Shown here: positions 44,548 through 54,164 of the stretch, one piece after another
Position numbering within the stretch: the first letter of the stretch is position 1
How the letters are laid out: every line of letters starts with the position of its first letter
Origin: an uncultured Bacteroides sp.
GTDB taxonomy: Bacteria; Bacteroidota; Bacteroidia; Bacteroidales; Bacteroidaceae
Direction of reading: 5' to 3'
DNA length: 64,000 nt
Assembly (NCBI GenBank): GCA_944321465.1
Contig: CALULL010000012.1
Location: 28,318 to 92,317 of the forward strand
Notes under the pieces: generated by a model
Database searches by the model: none
What the model saw: the letters and a program-made list of their open reading frames with translations, nothing else
Told to the model about the DNA's origin: nothing
Program-made: the position numbers and the translations under genes

Positions 44548-45912
44548 TTAGAATACGAACCGCAGAATGTCGTTGAAGTTGGCCCATAGCAACAGCCCGA
44601 AGAGCAGTATCATGCCTACGACCTGTGCCCGTTCCATGAACTTGTCGCTGGGCTTGCGGCGTGCGATGATTTCGTAGAGCAGAAACAATACGTGGCCGCC
44701 GTCCAAGGCCGGTATGGGCAGAATGTTCATAACGGCCAGGATGATGCTCAGGAAGGCTGTCATGTACCAGAACTGATGCCAGTCCCACGTGGCCGGGAAA
44801 ATGCTCCCGATGGTTCCGAAGCCACCCAGCTGTTTGGCCCCTTCTTTGGAGAAGACGTACTTCATTTGGTCGACATAGCCCACCAGCGTGTTTATTCCCA
44901 GCTTCATGCCCGCCGGGAAGGAGGCGAAGAAGCCGTACTCCTGCTTCGTCACGGGGAAGAGGCGCGATGCATCGGTGACGGCATATACGCCTATCAGGAA
45001 GGTCGTGTCGGCTTCGAGGGTAAGCTCGCGGGTCTCATCGCCACGCACGTAGGTAAGCCGGACGGTGCGCAGGGCGTTGCGGGCACTGTCGGTCGAGGCT
45101 TGCAGGAAGGCTTTCTTGCGGCTGGCCATTTCCTCGGCAAAGTCGTAGAAGGAGATGCCGCTGCGCCCGTCCATGCCCACGATGCTGTCGCCCGGCTGCA
45201 AGCCGGCCTTCTGGGCTGGGCTGTCGGCTATGAGGCTGTCTATGACGTAGGGCATGCGGAAGTCGGCAAAGCGCACGCTGTCGGCCAGCAGCCGGTCCAT
45301 CAGCCCGTCGGGGATGTAGACCGAGGCTTCTTTGCCTTGGCGCAGGACGGTCACTTGGCGTGCGTCGACGATGGCCGTCAGCAGGTCGCCTCCCATGCGC
45401 TCCAGCGGAGTGCCGTCGGCACTGAGCAGCACGTCGCCGTCGCGGAAACCGGCGCGGTGCATCGTTTCGTTGAAGTCCATGCCCAGCGGTGCCTTCTGTA
45501 CCGGGATGTATTCGTCGCCCCAGGCAAACAAAATCATGGAGTAGATGAACAGAGCCAGCAGGAAGTTGAACAGAACTCCGCCCACCATGATGAGCAACCG
45601 TTGCCAGGCAGGCTTGGCCCGGAACTCCCACGGCTGCATGGGCTGTTTCATCTGTTCGGTGTCCATAGACTCGTCTATCATGCCGCTGATTTTGACGTAG
45701 CCTCCCAAGGGCAGCCAGCCCACGGCATACTCCGTGTCGCTGCGCTTGGGCTTGAACTTGAAGAGGGTGAACCACGGGTCGAAAAACAGGCAGAACTTCT
45801 CTACTCTGGTCTTGAACAACCGTGCAAAGAGAAAGTGCCCTGCCTCGTGGATGATGACGAGCAGCGACAGGCTCATAATGAGTTGCAGGGCTCGGATAAT
45901 GAATGTTTCCAT
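44548..45912 (-). CDS. rseP: RseP-type site-2 zinc metalloprotease
   Basis: 454 residues from the ATG at 45912. The first membrane helix carries the zinc motif HEAGH, and the last-but-one carries NILPIPALDGGH with the third zinc ligand. Two PDZ-like segments lie between (around 150-210 and 210-290, SPAQKAGLQPGDSIVGMDG). The protease cuts transmembrane segments such as those of anti-sigma factors or leftover signal peptides. It follows dxr in a conserved Bacteroidales gene run. Confidence 0.92.
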   Translation of the reverse strand: METFIIRALQLIMSLSLLVIIHEAGHFLFARLFKTRVEKFCLFFDPWFTLFKFKPKRSDTEYAVGWLPLGGYVKISGMIDESMDTEQMKQPMQPWEFRAKPAWQRLLIMVGGVLFNFLLALFIYSMILFAWGDEYIPVQKAPLGMDFNETMHRAGFRDGDVLLSADGTPLERMGGDLLTAIVDARQVTVLRQGKEASVYIPDGLMDRLLADSVRFADFRMPYVIDSLIADSPAQKAGLQPGDSIVGMDGRSGISFYDFAEEMASRKKAFLQASTDSARNALRTVRLTYVRGDETRELTLEADTTFLIGVYAVTDASRLFPVTKQEYGFFASFPAGMKLGINTLVGYVDQMKYVFSKEGAKQLGGFGTIGSIFPATWDWHQFWYMTAFLSIILAVMNILPIPALDGGHVLFLLYEIIARRKPSDKFMERAQVVGMILLFGLLLWANFNDILRFVF

Positions 45913-46014
45913 TGGTCTTTTACGATATTGTTTTTTTGTGTCTTTAAGTTTTGTTTCAGGCACTTGTGCCTTGTTTCTGATACCTCGTATTTCGTCTCTA
46001 ACGCCTCTCGCCCT

Positions 46015-47181
46015 TTACCCCTTATGTTTTGTGCCAAGGAGTTCGTTGGCTATGCGCCGTGCTTCGGTGTCGGTCCGGACGTAGTCTTCGTAGTCGGGGT
46101 GCGTCACGAACGTTGCCCGTTGCATGGTTCGGGCTATGATGTCGCTCATGCCGAGGAACGATACACGGTCTTCCAGGAAAGCATGCACGCATACTTCGTT
46201 TGCCGCATTGACAATGCAGGGCATGTTGCCACCTTGGCGCAGGGCTTCGTAGGCCAGGGAAAGGTTGCGGAACCGTGTTTGGTCGGGCTGCTCGAAGGTG
46301 AGTTCCATGCACCGGGCAAAGTCCAGACGGGGGAAGGAGGCGTGCAGGCGGTCGGGGTAGGAGAATGCGTACTGGATGGGGATACGCATGTCTGGCATTC
46401 CCAATTGTGCCTTGACTACACCGTCGGTGAACTGCACCATGCTGTGAATGACGGATTGCGGATGCACGACGACCTCTATCTGGCTCGGTTCTACGCCAAA
46501 GAGCCAACGGGCTTCAATGACTTCAAAGCCTTTGTTCATCATGGTTGCCGAGTCGATAGTGATTTTGGCTCCCATGTGCCAGTTCGGGTGATGCAGCGCC
46601 TGTTCTTTGGTGACGGTAGCCAGCTGTTTTATGCTGTATGTGCGGAAGGGGCCGCCCGAGGCTGTAAGGATTATCTTCTCGACGGCATTGTCTGCTTCGC
46701 CCACCAGGCATTGGAATACGGCCGAATGCTCGGAATCGACGGGCAGGATGGGGGTGCCGTTGGCGAGGGCCAGACGGCTGACAAGGTCGCCGGCGACGAC
46801 CAGTGTCTCCTTGTTGGCCAATGCAATGGTCTTGTGTGCCTGTATGGCTTTCAGCGTGGGGCGCAATCCGGCGTAACCCACCATAGCCGTAAGCACCATG
46901 TCGACTTCTGATTCCTGTACGATTTGGCACAAGGCATCGGAACCGGCATAGACCTTGATGGGCAAATCGGCCAGTGCTTCCTTCAGTTGCCGGTATTTGT
47001 CCTCGTTGGCTATCACAACGACTTCTGGCTTGAATTCGCGTGCCTGGTTTATCAGGTCCTCAACGCGGTTGTTGGCTGTCAGTGCATAAGCCTCGTATTG
47101 GTCGGGGTGCTCCTTTATCACTTGCAAGGCTTGTGTGCCTATCGAGCCGGTGGAGCCGAGTATTGCTATTTGTTTCTTCAT
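46015..47181 (-). CDS. dxr: 1-deoxy-D-xylulose 5-phosphate reductoisomerase
   Basis: 388 residues from the ATG at 47181 (MKKQIAILGSTGSIG); the longer frame starts inside the next gene. The NADPH-binding GSTGSIGTQAL, ANKETLVVAG and the active-site SEHSAVFQCL are intact, as is WHMGAKITIDSATMMNKG. It makes 2-C-methyl-D-erythritol 4-phosphate, the committed step of MEP isoprenoid synthesis. Neighbours are rseP downstream and the M23-like gene upstream. Confidence 0.96.
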   Translation of the reverse strand: MKKQIAILGSTGSIGTQALQVIKEHPDQYEAYALTANNRVEDLINQAREFKPEVVVIANEDKYRQLKEALADLPIKVYAGSDALCQIVQESEVDMVLTAMVGYAGLRPTLKAIQAHKTIALANKETLVVAGDLVSRLALANGTPILPVDSEHSAVFQCLVGEADNAVEKIILTASGGPFRTYSIKQLATVTKEQALHHPNWHMGAKITIDSATMMNKGFEVIEARWLFGVEPSQIEVVVHPQSVIHSMVQFTDGVVKAQLGMPDMRIPIQYAFSYPDRLHASFPRLDFARCMELTFEQPDQTRFRNLSLAYEALRQGGNMPCIVNAANEVCVHAFLEDRVSFLGMSDIIARTMQRATFVTHPDYEDYVRTDTEARRIANELLGTKHKG

Positions 47182-47278
47182 ATTCTCAAATAATGGTTGT
47201 TTCCTTAATTGTGTAATCTGGGGATGGGACACGTGGCCAAGGCAGAGTCTGCATGTGGGCCGCTTGGTGGTTGCTGCA

Positions 47279-48160
47279 TTAAAATGCAATGCACAGTTCC
47301 GGGTTTATGGCCCTTCCCCTATGCCACAGTTCGAAGTGCAGGCTTCCGGCATGAGTGTTTTGCTCTCCGGCCTTGGTCAAGGCGATGGCCTCGCCTGCTT
47401 TTACGGCAGTGCCTTCCTGCTTCAGCAGCGTGCCGCAGTTTCTGTAGACAGATACCAGGTCTTGGTTGTGCTGTATGCAGACGACGTAGCCGTGCTGGGC
47501 CGTGTAGGCACTGAGCAGGACGGTGCCGTCCAAGGTAGCAACGATGCTTTCGCCGGGTGTTGCGGTTATGTCTATGCCCCAGTGTTGTTGCGCGGGGTCG
47601 AATGTTGTCACTATCAGGCCCGACAGGGGACGGTAGAAGCGCATACCTTCTACGGCGGTGTGTATGCCGATGTTCATAACGTTGTACTTCTCGGCCTCTT
47701 CGTACTGCTGGCGGAAGGATGTCTCGCGGCGGGTTCGTTCCATTAGGGTGTCGTGCCTCAGCAGGGTCAGCGAGTCGATGGATTGTATGGTGTCGGCCCG
47801 CACCGTTCCCCGAAAGATGTCCTGGATGTTCATAATGTACAGGTTCTGTTCATCTAAGACGCTCTGCATGGAGTCCAGCCTCAGGGCATTGTCTACTATC
47901 TGTGCCCGCACCTCGCTGTTCATGTATCCGGGCAGGTAGTTGCGTAGGGGGGTGAATGTGATGATGAGCGCAGCAACCGCGAACAGGATGGTAAGCACGC
48001 ACACCAGCACCGACATCCCGTTGAGCTTGGAGACCCTCAGACCGGCTACTTCCTCGAGCGTGTTCTCGTTGACAATCGTTATCTTGTACTTGAAACGAAT
48101 GTTGTGCCAGAAAGCCTTTTTGTGGCGGACGGGTTTCTTGGGCTGGTTGGGGGTTGTCAT
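47279..48160 (-). CDS. M23 (LytM-type) peptidase homologue with one membrane helix
   Basis: 293 residues from the ATG at 48160. A cytoplasmic basic N-terminus is followed by a membrane helix near 50-72, a coiled region, and a LytM domain. The first zinc motif HWGID is present, but the second reads GSLHFELWH: the first His of the usual HxH is Ser. The zinc ligands survive while a residue normally needed for catalysis is missing, so it may be weak or regulatory. Its place between rimM and dxr suggests envelope housekeeping. Confidence 0.85.
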   Translation of the reverse strand: MTTPNQPKKPVRHKKAFWHNIRFKYKITIVNENTLEEVAGLRVSKLNGMSVLVCVLTILFAVAALIITFTPLRNYLPGYMNSEVRAQIVDNALRLDSMQSVLDEQNLYIMNIQDIFRGTVRADTIQSIDSLTLLRHDTLMERTRRETSFRQQYEEAEKYNVMNIGIHTAVEGMRFYRPLSGLIVTTFDPAQQHWGIDITATPGESIVATLDGTVLLSAYTAQHGYVVCIQHNQDLVSVYRNCGTLLKQEGTAVKAGEAIALTKAGEQNTHAGSLHFELWHRGRAINPELCIAF

Positions 48161-48225
48161 GGGTAGAGGCTTTTTGTTCTTTCTGTCTTGGTTGGGCGAC
48201 GGGGCTTGGGGCATGTACGGGGAAG

Positions 48226-48762
48226 CTACTCGGTTTCGGCAGTGTCGAGCGACAGCAAGCCCTCGGGCAAATCGGTGGTGATGACTCTATGCTGGCGGTC
48301 TATATCGACGATGAAAGAGTCTTGTGCCGGGATAAGTAGTTCCTCTCCGTTGTGATTTACAATGAACAAGGTGTTGATGGTGGAGGTGTCCACGTGGATT
48401 ATCTCTCCTAAGGTACCATGATGTATTTCCTCCATGCGGAAGCCTCTGAAGTAATCCCACGTCAGTTCCTCGTCGGGTGTCTGGCCGGCATGTTTCACGG
48501 GGAAGAACACCTCGATGCCTGTGAACCGCCGGGCCTGTTCGGACGTTTCTACTCCTTCGAGTTTCATAATGGCCGAGGTGTCCGAGCGAAACCGATATTC
48601 CTCTATGAAGAAGGGCACCAGTATGCCGTCCATGTTGCAGATGACGAACTCGGCTTCCACGCGGTCGAAGATGTCGTCCGTGAACGTGAAAAGCAATTCG
48701 CCGTGTATGCCGTGCGGCTTGTTGAATTGTCCTATCTTATATACTTCTTCTTTCTTGATCAT
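48226..48762 (-). CDS. rimM: Ribosome maturation factor RimM
   Basis: 178 residues from the ATG at 48762. The RimM N-domain begins [19 protein letters not shown], and the PRC-barrel C-domain includes GTLGEIIHV and [14 protein letters not shown]. It assists 16S rRNA processing and 30S head assembly. It lies 79 bp after murA in the same direction. Confidence 0.94.
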   Translation of the reverse strand: MIKKEEVYKIGQFNKPHGIHGELLFTFTDDIFDRVEAEFVICNMDGILVPFFIEEYRFRSDTSAIMKLEGVETSEQARRFTGIEVFFPVKHAGQTPDEELTWDYFRGFRMEEIHHGTLGEIIHVDTSTINTLFIVNHNGEELLIPAQDSFIVDIDRQHRVITTDLPEGLLSLDTAETE

Positions 48763-48841
48763 GTATGCATAAAGCGAGTGAAAACATGCAGTGGGGGGAG
48801 ATGAGGCTGATGTGGCTTCTCCGCCATTCTGCTTCCTTCTG

Positions 48842-50146
48842 TCATATTCTTGTGATGCGTGCCCCAACGGCATTGAGCCGCCCTTCTATGTCTTGGTATC
48901 CCCGGTCTATTTGCTCAATGTTGTTTATACGGCTGATTCCGTCGGCACTCATGGTTGCGATGAGCAGAGCAATGCCTGCCCGTATGTCGGGCGAAGTCAT
49001 GTTGTCGCCCCGCAACTTGAACTTGTGGTCGTGTCCGATGACTACGGCCCGGTGGGGGTCGCACAAGATGATTTGTGCTCCCATGTCGATGAGTTTGTCC
49101 ACGAAGAACAGTCGGCTTTCAAACATCTTCTGATGGATGAGCACGCTTCCTTTGGCTTGGGTGGCGACGACGAGCATAACGCTGAGCAGGTCTGGGGTAA
49201 GGCCAGGCCAAGGGGCATCCGCTATGGTCATGATGGAACCGTCCATGAACGATTCTATTTCGTAGGTATCTTGTGCTGGGATGTAGATATTGTCGCCCCG
49301 CTGTTCAAGCCTTATGCCCAGGCGTTTGAAACTGTCGGGTATGATGCCCAGGTGGCGGTAAGCAACGTTCTTGATTGTCAGTTCGCTTTGCGTCATGGCC
49401 GCCATGCCTATAAAACTGCCCACCTCTATCATGTCGGGCAGCACAGTATGCTCTGTGCCGTGCAGCTGCTCTGTGCCTTCAATGACAAGCAGGTTGGAGG
49501 CAATGCCTTCGATGTGTGCCCCCATGCGGTTGAGCATGTGGCATAGCTGCTGCACATAAGGTTCGCAGGCTGCGTTGTAGATAGTGGTGCGTCCCTTGGC
49601 CATTACGGCACTCATGACGATGTTGGCCGTTCCTGTCACCGAGGCTTCATCGAGCAGCATGTATGTGCCCTGCAGTTGTGCCGCCGTTATCTCGTAGCAA
49701 TGCCGTGTGTCGTTGTAGGTGAATTTTGCTCCCAGGTTCTGTATGCCATAGAAGTGCGTGTCAAGCCTTCGACGACCGATTTTGTCTCCGCCGGGCTTTG
49801 CTATCAAGGCCCGGTGAAAGCGGGCGACGAGTGGTCCGATGAGCATGACCGAACCCCGCAGGCTGGTGCATTTCCTGAGGAACTCATCGCTTTCCAGATA
49901 GTCCATGTCTATATGCTCGGCCTTGAAACTGTAGGTGTCTACGCCCAGCTTGGATACTTCCACGCCCAGCTCCCGCATAAGTTGTATGAGGTTGTTCACG
50001 TCGAGGATGTCGGGGACGTTGTGGATTGTCACCACCTCGTCCGTGAGCAGCGTTGCGCAGATGATTTGCAGAACTTCATTCTTGGCTCCTTGCGGGCAGA
50101 TTTCTCCGCTCAGCCGGTGGCCGCCTTCTATGATGAACGATGCCAT
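48842..50146 (-). CDS. murA: UDP-N-acetylglucosamine 1-carboxyvinyltransferase, Asp-type active site
   Basis: 434 residues, full length. Motifs include GAKNEVLQ at 21-28 and the C-terminal [10 protein letters not shown]. The catalytic loop reads [10 protein letters not shown]: Asp121 stands where E. coli has Cys115. The change is known from other bacteria to keep activity while preventing fosfomycin alkylation. The enzyme starts peptidoglycan synthesis by joining enolpyruvate to UDP-GlcNAc. The DUF4290 gene ends 12 bp upstream. Confidence 0.96.
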   Translation of the reverse strand: MASFIIEGGHRLSGEICPQGAKNEVLQIICATLLTDEVVTIHNVPDILDVNNLIQLMRELGVEVSKLGVDTYSFKAEHIDMDYLESDEFLRKCTSLRGSVMLIGPLVARFHRALIAKPGGDKIGRRRLDTHFYGIQNLGAKFTYNDTRHCYEITAAQLQGTYMLLDEASVTGTANIVMSAVMAKGRTTIYNAACEPYVQQLCHMLNRMGAHIEGIASNLLVIEGTEQLHGTEHTVLPDMIEVGSFIGMAAMTQSELTIKNVAYRHLGIIPDSFKRLGIRLEQRGDNIYIPAQDTYEIESFMDGSIMTIADAPWPGLTPDLLSVMLVVATQAKGSVLIHQKMFESRLFFVDKLIDMGAQIILCDPHRAVVIGHDHKFKLRGDNMTSPDIRAGIALLIATMSADGISRINNIEQIDRGYQDIEGRLNAVGARITRI

Positions 50147-50158
50147 TCCTCTTGTTTC

Positions 50159-50800
50159 TTAGTATTTGTTCTGCTTCTTGCTGCGGTTGCGGTAGCCGAC
50201 GTTCCCGCTGCTTCCGAAGTTGCGGCTAGGCGTTTTCTGCGGGAAGTACATATCCAGGCGTTCGGCCATCAGGCGCATGATGTCGTCGGTCATCTGTAGT
50301 TTCCCCTCGGATAGCTCCTGTAGGTCTGCCGCTATCTTTTCATCGTCTACGGTGTCCTTGTTCCACGTCATGTAGTCCTTCTTCATGTGGTTGCAGATGA
50401 GGGCCACAAGATTGTTCTTCTCGTCTCCTTCGGGCATATCCGAAGCAATCTTTATCAAGTCTTCCAATGCCCGGCCATAATGGCGGTAGTGTATCCGTGT
50501 GCTGGGGTAGGCTATGCGGTTGGGCTTAGTCTGGAAGTTGTCACGGCGTACTATCTCGTAGGGGTAGTCTATATCGAGCTTAAAGTCCGCCATGATAGCC
50601 AAGTGATCCCAAAGCTTGTGCTTGAAGTCGGGGACATCCCGCAGGTGCGGGAACATTCCTCCCATGATGTTGACGATGGTGTTGGCACACGATTGGCGTT
50701 CGGCACGGTCCTCTATCGTCAGGGCGTGGTCGACCATATTCTGCACGCTCCGGCCATACTCGGGCAAGGGCAGTTTCTTTTGTCTGGTGTTATATTCCAT
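50159..50800 (-). CDS. DUF4290 protein
   Basis: 213 residues, cytosolic and mostly helical, beginning MEYNTRQKKLPLPEYGRSVQ, which is characteristic of this Bacteroidetes family. The basic tail (SKKQNKY) could bind nucleic acid. No function is known to me. It sits 12 bp ahead of murA and is probably cotranscribed. Confidence 0.85.
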   Translation of the reverse strand: MEYNTRQKKLPLPEYGRSVQNMVDHALTIEDRAERQSCANTIVNIMGGMFPHLRDVPDFKHKLWDHLAIMADFKLDIDYPYEIVRRDNFQTKPNRIAYPSTRIHYRHYGRALEDLIKIASDMPEGDEKNNLVALICNHMKKDYMTWNKDTVDDEKIAADLQELSEGKLQMTDDIMRLMAERLDMYFPQKTPSRNFGSSGNVGYRNRSKKQNKY

Positions 50801-50871
50801 TTGTGCTTATCAAAAAGTGATGTTGTTGTATTTTCCTTTCTTGTTATCGTGCGTTCCCGTCGGCCGGAACG

Positions 50872-51564
50872 TCACAACATGCGTTTCGGTTTCCCTGCAA
50901 TAAACTCCTTCAGGTAGAACGGTTCAAAGTATGCCACGTTCTCGAACCGCTGTTGTGCCATGGCCTTTTCAGCCAAGGGGAACATCATGCTGGCCGTCGG
51001 GCGGATGTCTTTCACGAAGATGGCGTTGGGATGCGTTATCGTTTCCCGACACTTGTCTGCCCCTTCGCCGAAGAAGCACACGGGGCCGCGTTCGAGGTAC
51101 TCGTTGTAGGTATCGGCCTCCACTATGTCGGCCTGCACCGGGCGAACCGGACGGAGGGCGCGGTCGTATATGCCCGCATAGACCTCCATGCGGCGTGCGT
51201 CAATCATGGGGCAGAGCAGGGCATCCTCGGGCAGCTCATCGTGGTAGAGCAGCACCGGGACACATTCTATTTCGAGTGTCGGAAGCCCTATCAGCGGCAC
51301 ATCCCGTCCGTAGCACACGCCCTTGGCCATCGACACGCCCACCCGCAGGCCGGTGTACGAACCCGGGCCCCGGCTTACGGCGACGGCATCCAGCGGGATG
51401 CCATGGCTGTCGGCAAACGACAAGGCTTCATCGATGAACACTCCTAATAACACGTTGTGCGACGGCCCTTGCTGCTCTTCTTTCGTGAATATGTTCTGGC
51501 CGTCTTGGCTTACTGCTACCGAACACGTGACGGTAGAGGTTTCTATATGCAGGATGCACGACAT
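50872..51564 (-). CDS. tsaB: tRNA threonylcarbamoyladenosine biosynthesis protein TsaB
   Basis: 230 residues with the ASKHA fold: ILHIETST at the start and the diagnostic SRGPGSYTGLRVG. TsaB scaffolds TsaD and TsaE for t6A37 synthesis in tRNA. First gene of the long minus-strand run; a TACTTTTG box precedes it at 51596-51603. Confidence 0.94.
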   Translation of the reverse strand: MSCILHIETSTVTCSVAVSQDGQNIFTKEEQQGPSHNVLLGVFIDEALSFADSHGIPLDAVAVSRGPGSYTGLRVGVSMAKGVCYGRDVPLIGLPTLEIECVPVLLYHDELPEDALLCPMIDARRMEVYAGIYDRALRPVRPVQADIVEADTYNEYLERGPVCFFGEGADKCRETITHPNAIFVKDIRPTASMMFPLAEKAMAQQRFENVAYFEPFYLKEFIAGKPKRML

Positions 51565-51595
51565 AATCTCAGACTGCTTTATGCTAACGAGGTGA

Positions 51596-51644
51596 CAAAA
51601 GTACGGGATTATTTTCAGTAATTAAAAATAATGGAGTACTTTTG
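51596..51644. promoter_or_regulatory. Divergent promoters of tsaB and yicC
   Basis: Minus-strand TACTTTTG at 51596-51603 faces tsaB (32 bp from its ATG). Plus-strand TACTTTTG at 51637-51644 faces yicC (20 bp from its ATG). The two elements are identical and separated by 33 bp of AT-rich DNA. Confidence 0.6.
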
Positions 51645-51664
51645 CGCAAAAGTTAAGAAGCATT

Positions 51665-52546
51665 ATGATACAATCCATGACGGGATACGGCAAGGCAGCC
51701 GTGGAATTGCCCGACAAACGAGTTAACATCGAGATAAAATCACTTAACAGCAAGGCTCTTGACCTCGCCACTCGTGTGGCGCCCTTTTACCGCGAACGCG
51801 AGATGCAGATAAGGCAGGAGATTGCCCGCAGGCTGGAGAGGGGAAAGGTGGACTTCACCCTTTGGATAGAGAAGAAGAACGCCGACCAGACGGCTGCACC
51901 CATCAGTCAGGAAGTGGTCGAGGCATACTATAACCGCATCAGGCAGATAGCACGGCAGACGGGCATCCCCGAGCCTTCCGACTGGTTTGCCTGCCTGTTG
52001 CGTCTGCCCGACGTGACTGCCAAGAACGACACCCAGGTGGTAGACGACGACGAGTGGGCACTCACTTACCAGGCCGTCAAGGAGGCGATAGACGCACTCG
52101 TGGCCTTCCGCCAGCAAGAAGGGCAGGCGCTGGAGAAGAAATTCCGCGAGAAGATTGCCAACATCGCGGCCCTGCTCACCCAGGTAGAGCCGTACGAAGC
52201 GGAGCGTGTCGGGAAGATACGCGAACGCATCACCGACGCGCTGACCAACACGCTCGGCGCGGTGGACTACGACAAGAACAGGCTCGAACAGGAACTAATC
52301 TACTACATCGAAAAGCTCGATGTCAACGAGGAGAAACAACGCCTGGCCAACCACCTGCACTACTTCGTCGCCACCCTCGACAGCGGCATAGGCCAAGGCA
52401 AGAAGCTCGGCTTCATAGCGCAAGAGATGGGCCGTGAAATCAACACCCTCGGCAGTAAGTCCAACCATGCCGAGATGCAAAAGATCGTCGTGCAGATGAA
52501 GGACGAGCTGGAGCAGATAAAAGAGCAAGTCCTCAACGTCCTCTGA
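51665..52546 (+). CDS. yicC: YicC/YloC-family endoribonuclease
   Basis: 293 residues. The start SMTGYGKA and early NIEIKSLNSKALDL are typical of the YicC N-domain; the DUF1732 C-domain ends with MGREINTLGSKSNH and VQMKDELEQIKEQVLNVL. The family cleaves RNA and takes part in small-RNA turnover. It begins an operon with gmk (39-bp gap). Confidence 0.92.
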   Translation: MIQSMTGYGKAAVELPDKRVNIEIKSLNSKALDLATRVAPFYREREMQIRQEIARRLERGKVDFTLWIEKKNADQTAAPISQEVVEAYYNRIRQIARQTGIPEPSDWFACLLRLPDVTAKNDTQVVDDDEWALTYQAVKEAIDALVAFRQQEGQALEKKFREKIANIAALLTQVEPYEAERVGKIRERITDALTNTLGAVDYDKNRLEQELIYYIEKLDVNEEKQRLANHLHYFVATLDSGIGQGKKLGFIAQEMGREINTLGSKSNHAEMQKIVVQMKDELEQIKEQVLNVL

Positions 52547-52585
52547 CGCACCGCGCCCCCCCACGGACATACACCTTATTTATAT

Positions 52586-53167
52586 ATGGCACACACAGGT
52601 AAACTCATCATCTTCTCAGCCCCGTCGGGCTCGGGCAAGTCGACCATCATCGGCTACCTGCTGAAAGAGCATCCCGAGCTGCGGCTCTCGTTCTCCATAT
52701 CGGCCACCAGCCGTGCCCCGCGCGGCACCGAGCGCGACGGCGTGGAGTACTTCTTCCTCACCCCCGACGACTTCCGCAGGCGCATAGCCCGGGGCGACTT
52801 CCTCGAGTACGAAGAAGTCTACCCCGGACGCTTCTATGGCACGCTCCGCTCCCAGGTCGACCGCCAGCTGGCCGAGGGGCAGAACGTGGTCTTCGATGTC
52901 GACGTAGTGGGAGGCTGCAACATCAAGAGCCACTACGGGCCACGCGCACTGTCCGTATTCATACAGCCGCCCTCCATCGACGAACTGCGCCGCCGCCTCG
53001 AAGGCCGGGGCACCGACGCCCCCGACGTGATAGAGAGCCGCCTGGCCAAGGCCGCCTACGAGCTGAGCTTTGCGCCCCGCTTCGACCGCGTGGTGGTCAA
53101 CGACGACCTGGAACGCGCCCAGGCCGAGACACTCGACATACTAACCCAATTCCTCGCCCAACAATGA
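52586..53167 (+). CDS. gmk: Guanylate kinase
   Basis: 193 residues. P-loop SAPSGSGKSTI, the GMP-binding SATSRAPRGTE and YFFLTPDDF, and the lid region follow the standard fold. It phosphorylates GMP to GDP with ATP. Overlaps the next gene by 4 bp. Confidence 0.96.
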   Translation: MAHTGKLIIFSAPSGSGKSTIIGYLLKEHPELRLSFSISATSRAPRGTERDGVEYFFLTPDDFRRRIARGDFLEYEEVYPGRFYGTLRSQVDRQLAEGQNVVFDVDVVGGCNIKSHYGPRALSVFIQPPSIDELRRRLEGRGTDAPDVIESRLAKAAYELSFAPRFDRVVVNDDLERAQAETLDILTQFLAQQ

Positions 53168-53382
53168 CACGTAGAGACTATAGCGGCCAGAACCTGAGCC
53201 GCCGCCTGATGCGCAACCTGCTCGTCGCCAACGTCGTCATCTCCTTGCTGGCCCTGGCCATAGGCATCGCCGGGATTTACGTCGACGAAAAAGTATTCTG
53301 GATAAGCATGCTGGCCGTCCTGTTCGTCAGCATCAGCAACATCGTCGTCTGCTGGCGGCGGCTGAAACGCCCCCAAGACTAA
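53164..53382 (+). CDS. Small two-helix membrane protein
   Basis: 72 residues with two membrane helices (about 19-40 and 45-62) and basic ends ([25 protein letters not shown]). No recognised family. It is translationally coupled to gmk (ATGA overlap) and 5 bp from nadD, so it is likely a genuine gene of the operon. Confidence 0.7.
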   Translation: MTRRDYSGQNLSRRLMRNLLVANVVISLLALAIGIAGIYVDEKVFWISMLAVLFVSISNIVVCWRRLKRPQD

Positions 53383-53387
53383 GCACG

Positions 53388-53972
53388 GTGAAAGCAACCC
53401 GGATAGGCATCTTCAGCGGCTCGTTCAACCCCGTGCACATAGGCCACCTGGCCTTGGCCAACTACCTGTGCGAGTACGAGGGGCTTGACGAGGTGTGGTT
53501 CCTCGTCACCCCCTGCAACCCCCTGAAAGAGGCGGCGCGGGGCTACAGCCTGCTGCCCGACGACGTGCGTCTCGACCTCGTGCGCCGCGCCATCGAAGGC
53601 TACCCCCGCTTCCGCGCCTCCGACTTCGAGTCCCGTCTGCCCCGTCCCAACTACACCCTGCACACCCTTGATGCCCTGCAACGCCTCCACCCCGGCAGCT
53701 GCTTCCATCTGATAGTAGGCTCGGACAACTGGCAACTGTTTCCCCGCTGGCACCAGCCCCAGCTCATCCTTGCCCGCCATCGTGTCATCGTCTACCCCCG
53801 TCCCGGATACCCGGTCGACCCCGCCACGCTTCCCCCCACCGTCCGCCTCAGTTCGGCTCCCGTCTTCGAGATAAGCTCCACCTTCATTCGCCGCGCCCTG
53901 TCCGAAGGCCGCGACGTGCGCTACTTTCTCCACCCCTCTGTCTACGCCCGCTTGCTGGAGTTGCGCCGCTGA
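53388..53972 (+). CDS. nadD: Nicotinate-nucleotide adenylyltransferase
   Basis: 194 residues from a GTG start at 53388. The nucleotidyltransferase motif [14 protein letters not shown] and the C-terminal [10 protein letters not shown] are both present. It converts nicotinate mononucleotide to deamido-NAD+. Last gene of the yicC-gmk unit. Confidence 0.93.
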   Translation: MKATRIGIFSGSFNPVHIGHLALANYLCEYEGLDEVWFLVTPCNPLKEAARGYSLLPDDVRLDLVRRAIEGYPRFRASDFESRLPRPNYTLHTLDALQRLHPGSCFHLIVGSDNWQLFPRWHQPQLILARHRVIVYPRPGYPVDPATLPPTVRLSSAPVFEISSTFIRRALSEGRDVRYFLHPSVYARLLELRR

Positions 53973-54164
53973 TGCTTCCGCCCGCCGTGCGTGTCACATT
54001 TTTTCCTTCGTCGCCTTGCCCTTCGCGGGCACGGCGCACATCTTGCCCGGCTCGTTGGGCCTCTGCGGATTCTTCTTCCGCCTCGGCCCGTGGGGCGCTC
54101 CCGTAACATGTTGGTACTGAGAGGCGAATGCCGTCGTCTGGAATGCACGTTTCTTCTGCGTTCC
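53973..54164. other. Intergenic region before the 23-bp repeat array
   Basis: No gene or RNA is evident. It is GC-rich. Together with the array it separates the convergent nadD and AsmA-like genes. Confidence 0.4.
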
